NCBI RefSeq assembly: GCF_900101435.1
Contig: NZ_FMZH01000014.1
Location: 9,020 to 73,019, forward strand
DNA: 64,000 nt
Direction of reading: 5' to 3'
DNA from: Pedobacter soli
Lineage (GTDB): Bacteria; Bacteroidota; Bacteroidia; Sphingobacteriales; Sphingobacteriaceae
A program made the position numbers and the translations under genes. Under the pieces are notes generated by a model, which saw nothing but the letters and a program-made list of their open reading frames with translations, did no database searches and had not been told where the DNA came from. This document shows positions 61,244 through 64,000 of the stretch, piece after piece (position 1 is the stretch's first letter; every line of letters starts with the position of its first letter).

Positions 61244-61596
61244 AACGTAAGATTTTAGGTTTATTTTATGCTGTAGACGGATGACTTCAGGAATTACTTT
61301 AAATTTTTTGAAAATAATTAAGTTTTTTCTCAGCAGGAGGTTTATTAGGTTTTTCCCGCAGATTTAAGGAGATAATCGCAGATTTAATTTTAGTTTTTTC
61401 TGCGTGCATCTACGTTATCAGCGGGAGGCTTATTAGTTTTTCCTGCAGATTTAAGGAGATTTTATTATAGCTTGTGGAAGCCTAAAAACCTTCGTAAGAA
61501 ATGACATTTAACAAGAAAATTAAAATATTTGTAAGGATTTAAGTTTTTCTCAGACTAAAGAATTAAGCATTACATTTATAATAGAAAACAATCCAA
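61244..61596. repeat. 353-bp intergenic region with a direct repeat
   Basis: Copies at 61331-61374 and 61419-61461 (tcagc-ggagg-ttattag, then a T run and gcagatttaaggagat). Period about 88 bp. No gene; the remainder holds the divergent promoters of the 61243 and 61597 genes. Confidence 0.6.
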
Positions 61597-62196
61597 ATGC
61601 AAAATGAAATAAGTAAAGATGTTGATCATAAGCGGTTTGTAGCCGAACCGCTTACCTGGGTAGTAAACTATGCCGACTATTTATACGCATTTGCGATGTC
61701 GCGGTTAAGGAATGAAGCGGTAGCCAAAGACCTGGTACAGGATACTTTTTTGGCTGCTTTGCAACGCTTGGATACTTTTGAAGGTAAAAGTCAGGAGAAA
61801 ACATGGTTAACAGCAATCCTTAAAAACAAGATTGCCGATTTTTACCGTAAAAAATCTTCTGTGGCATTACGCGATTTAAAAATAAGCGATGCAGAAGGCG
61901 AACAGCACAATTTTTTTGACGCAGAAACAGGCCATTGGAATAAGGAACATAGCCCAGGGGCATTTGGATTGGAAGCAGAGGATCCGTTAATGATGAAAGA
62001 ACTCCGTGCAATCTTAAACGATTGTATTGCCAAACTACCTGGGCTTTGGAGTGCTGTATTTTCGATGAAACATATGGATGACCTCGAGTCTGAATTGATC
62101 TGTACCGAGCTTAAACTTACTGCTGCCAATTTCTGGGTAATTATGCACCGTACAAAACTTAACCTGAGGGCCTGCCTTCAAAAAAACTGGAACTGA
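61597..62196 (+). CDS. ECF RNA polymerase sigma factor
   Basis: A 199-residue sigma-70 family ECF protein. Region 2: YADYLYAFAMSRLRNEAVAK, DLVQDTFLAALQRL, then FEGKSQEKTWLTAILKNKIADFYRKK. Region 4 helix-turn-helix around LICTELKLTAANFWVIMHRTK. The linker between is long. It is followed after one base by a small zinc-finger protein, which is the expected anti-sigma partner. Target genes unknown; the adjacent peroxiredoxin-like gene may be among them. Confidence 0.9.
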   Translation: MQNEISKDVDHKRFVAEPLTWVVNYADYLYAFAMSRLRNEAVAKDLVQDTFLAALQRLDTFEGKSQEKTWLTAILKNKIADFYRKKSSVALRDLKISDAEGEQHNFFDAETGHWNKEHSPGAFGLEAEDPLMMKELRAILNDCIAKLPGLWSAVFSMKHMDDLESELICTELKLTAANFWVIMHRTKLNLRACLQKNWN

Positions 62197-62197
62197 T

Positions 62198-62464
62198 ATG
62201 ACCAATGCACTTAAAAATATAATATACAATTGTAATCAGGCTACTTTTTTGATTGAAAAAAAAATGGCCGGAAAAATTTCTGCCGCACAAACTTTACAAT
62301 TGAAGGTTCATTTAGCAGGTTGTTCTGTTTGTAAGCTATATATGCAACAGAGTTTGCTAATTAACAGGTTATTTTCCAGCTTTTCTGCAGCTGATTTTAA
62401 ACTTGATGAAGCTTTTAAAATAAGCCTGACTAAAAAAATAGAGAGAGAAATAAATAAAAATTAA
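62198..62464 (+). CDS. Small zinc-finger anti-sigma-like protein
   Basis: An 88-residue soluble protein with the zf-HC2 signature HLAGCSVC (HxxxCxxC) at about 45-52, flanked by helices. No transmembrane segment, unlike most ECF anti-sigmas, so it may sense a cytoplasmic signal (for example oxidation of the zinc cysteines). Begins one base after the sigma gene, so translationally coupled. Confidence 0.82.
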   Translation: MTNALKNIIYNCNQATFLIEKKMAGKISAAQTLQLKVHLAGCSVCKLYMQQSLLINRLFSSFSAADFKLDEAFKISLTKKIEREINKN

Positions 62465-62548
62465 TTTTTGTTGTAAGGTATTCCATTATTCTTCGACAAA
62501 GGTTTAAAAACAATTAAAATATCAGTAAAACGCTAAAGCATTAAAAAC

Positions 62549-63130
62549 ATGAAAAGAATTATCCTATCCCTGGCGCTGGTTGGTACACTGTGTTTACAGG
62601 TAAAGGCACAAAAAGGGTTAGCAGTAGGCTCAAAAGCTCCTGTATTTACCGGAACAGACCAAAACGGCAAAGAAGTGAGCCTAAAAAATGCACTTAAAAC
62701 GCATCGGGCTGTTGTATTGTTTTTCTACCGCGGACAATGGTGCCCATATTGTAATAAACACATTAAGGAACTTCAGGATTCACTGCAATTGCTTACCGCT
62801 AAGGATGCTTATGTAATTGGTGTTACCCCCGAAACAAAAGAAAACATTGATAAAACCATAAAAAAAACAAGTGCTGGGTTTTCTATCGTGCAGGATCAGG
62901 ATGATAGTATTATGAAGGCTTATGGTGTAAACTTTATGATGGATGAAGCCACTTTTACAAAATATAAGGGTTATGGCATCAACCTGGAAACCAACAATGG
63001 CAATAACAGGCACACACTTCCGGTACCGGCAACTTATATAATCGATAAATCAGGAAAGATTAAATATATTCATTTTGATCCCGATTATAAGAAAAGAGCC
63101 TCTGTAAAGCTTTTGCTGAGCCAGCTTTAA
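62549..63130 (+). CDS. Secreted peroxiredoxin / AhpC-TSA family protein
   Basis: A 193-residue thioredoxin-fold protein with a signal peptide (MKRIILSLALVGTLCLQVKA). The redox motif is RGQWCPYCNKHI (CxxC) at about residue 70-75, followed by the Arg/Thr contacts of AhpC/TSA. Expected in the periplasm, reducing peroxides or disulfides. 84 bp after the anti-sigma-like gene. Its TAA stop (63128-63130) overlaps the stop of the convergent sigma gene. Confidence 0.88.
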   Translation: MKRIILSLALVGTLCLQVKAQKGLAVGSKAPVFTGTDQNGKEVSLKNALKTHRAVVLFFYRGQWCPYCNKHIKELQDSLQLLTAKDAYVIGVTPETKENIDKTIKKTSAGFSIVQDQDDSIMKAYGVNFMMDEATFTKYKGYGINLETNNGNNRHTLPVPATYIIDKSGKIKYIHFDPDYKKRASVKLLLSQL

Positions 63131-64000
63131 TTAATATTTAGTTTTTGAATGCTCTTATCAATCATCTTTTTATCGGCTTCGGTAACCGCTAAATCTGTCG
63201 CAGTTTTAAAATGCTTTAACGCCTTTTCGTTATCGATACCACTATACAGATTGCCCAGTAGCGAAAAATAAAGGTGGTTATCGTTGAGTTCCAGTTTTTC
63301 TGCTTCTGCTATTGCAGCGGTTTTTCCATTGGTTTTGGCCAAAGCAAAAGTACGGTTCATGGCTATAATGGGCGAATATTCGAGAATGAGCAGCTGGTTG
63401 TACAATTGCAAAATGTTTTCCCATTTTTCAGCACTGTCCGCTTTATGCGTGTGCCAGTAGGCTATAGCCGCCTCTAAATGGTATTTACTCAGCGTATTAC
63501 CTGTTGAGGCCCGGTTGAGGTAATAAATGCCCTGATCAATTAACTCCCGGTTCCATAATTTTTCGTCTTGTTCCTCGTATAAAACAGGAGTGCCGTCAGC
63601 ATCCGTACGGGCATCGAACCTGGAAGCATGGAAACACATGAGTGCAAATAAAGCATTAGCTGCCGGTAAATCGGTAATGGTATTGCTGATGAGCAGGTGA
63701 TTTAACCGCATGGCCTCGGCACAAACATCTTTGCGTAGCGTAGCATCGTTTGATACGGAATAATAACCTTCTGAGAAAAGCAGATACAGCGTGGTGAGCA
63801 CAGTTTCGAGTCTTTGGTTAATGGCTGTAACTTTGGGCTGTTCGATTTTGATACCCGCTTCTTTGAGCTTTTCTTTCGCCCGTTTTAATCTTTTGTAAAT
63901 GGTATCCTTACCGGTCAAAAATCCATCGGCAATTTCCTGTACCCCAAAACCACACAGCAGGCTTAATGCCAGCGCAATCTGGGCTTCTTTCGAAATTTCC
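63127..64000 (-). CDS. ECF-type sigma factor with C-terminal TPR/DUF6596 domain (partial)
   Basis: Cut by the window edge; the visible 291 residues are the C-terminal part. It begins with sigma region 4 (SKEAQIALALSLLCGFGVQE, IADGF, LTGKDTIYKRLKRAKEKLKE), so the start lies beyond 64000. The remaining 230 residues are helical (DUF6596-like, TPR character: EAAIAYWHTHKADSAEKWE, LGNLYSGIDNEKALKHFKTA). Such proteins belong to the SigJ/YlaC-related ECF group with a regulatory C-terminal domain. Convergent with the peroxiredoxin gene. Confidence 0.85.
   Translation of the reverse strand, partial: EISKEAQIALALSLLCGFGVQEIADGFLTGKDTIYKRLKRAKEKLKEAGIKIEQPKVTAINQRLETVLTTLYLLFSEGYYSVSNDATLRKDVCAEAMRLNHLLISNTITDLPAANALFALMCFHASRFDARTDADGTPVLYEEQDEKLWNRELIDQGIYYLNRASTGNTLSKYHLEAAIAYWHTHKADSAEKWENILQLYNQLLILEYSPIIAMNRTFALAKTNGKTAAIAEAEKLELNDNHLYFSLLGNLYSGIDNEKALKHFKTATDLAVTEADKKMIDKSIQKLNIN

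Noticed and set aside
63127..63918. Complete 263-residue protein starting at 63918
   Set aside because: The start is an internal TTG; the frame continues upstream to the window end with sigma region 4, so the gene is partial.
1..64000. tRNA, rRNA, IS element, prophage or integrase
   Set aside because: No cloverleaf with a GTTCGA-type T arm, no rRNA text, no transposase, integrase or phage structural protein was seen by eye. A tRNAscan or Infernal run could find something missed.

Overview
The window looks like chromosome of a Bacteroidota bacterium of the Sphingobacteriaceae, most likely a Pedobacter or close relative. The evidence is a hybrid two-component regulator next to a SusC/SusD pair, a type IX secretion sorting domain, many lipoproteins with Cys-based lipoboxes, typical family members (ClpB, PyrE, CoaD, RsmD, DUF3822), few Shine-Dalgarno-like sites, and recurrent palindromic intergenic elements. 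Genus is inference. No rRNA, tRNA, CRISPR array, prophage, IS element or plasmid replication gene was recognised.

Layout. 1-12.4 kb: secreted and envelope proteins: a DUF3298 lipoprotein, two tandem NodB-type deacetylase lipoproteins, an S9 dipeptidyl peptidase, an M57-like HExxH lipoprotein, a subtilisin-like T9SS cargo, an M28 peptidase and a beta-barrel protein. 12.7-19.4 kb: flavin reductase, Fsr-type MFS exporter, two more barrels of the same type flanking a secreted protein with five 22-residue repeats, and ClpB. 19.4-28 kb: GH78 rhamnosidase, SRPBCC protein, pyrE, a NUDIX gene whose start codon overlaps that of pyrE, a membrane protein, an ECF sigma gene broken by a frameshift, coaD, rsmD and a DUF3822 gene, with several palindromic repeats between them. 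28-38.5 kb: a DACNV-type predicted diadenylate cyclase, a RecD-like helicase, a lone four-helix-bundle membrane protein, a CvfB-like RNA-binding protein, a LURP-one/scramblase-like protein, a heterodimeric ABC exporter and an SMP-30 protein.

38.6-52.6 kb is a complete polysaccharide utilisation locus: a 1360-residue hybrid two-component regulator reads leftward, and susC, susD, a SusE-like gene, a GH53 endo-galactanase and a GH2 beta-galactosidase read rightward. The model is that surface GH53 cuts beta-1,4-galactan (pectic side chains), SusC/D and the SusE-like protein bind and import the pieces, GH2 releases galactose in the periplasm, and the regulator senses an oligosaccharide there. The divergent intergenic region carries a tandem REP-like array of about 154 bp period.

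52.9-54.9 kb holds a cold-shock protein and three unrecognised small genes. 55.1-60.8 kb is a leftward molybdenum cofactor operon (moaA, moeA, a TauE/SafE permease, moaD, a moeB-rhodanese gene, moaE, a moaC-mogA fusion). 61-64 kb holds an unrecognised small gene, an ECF sigma factor with a short soluble zinc-finger anti-sigma-like partner, a secreted peroxiredoxin-like protein, and another sigma factor that runs off the window end.

No wholly new multi-gene system stood out. The most unusual points are the frameshifted sigma factor, the covarying palindrome families, the DACNV cyclase with an altered RHR motif, the period-two repeat protein, the subtilisin-like protein with no recognisable catalytic Asp, and the pyrE/NUDIX start overlap.
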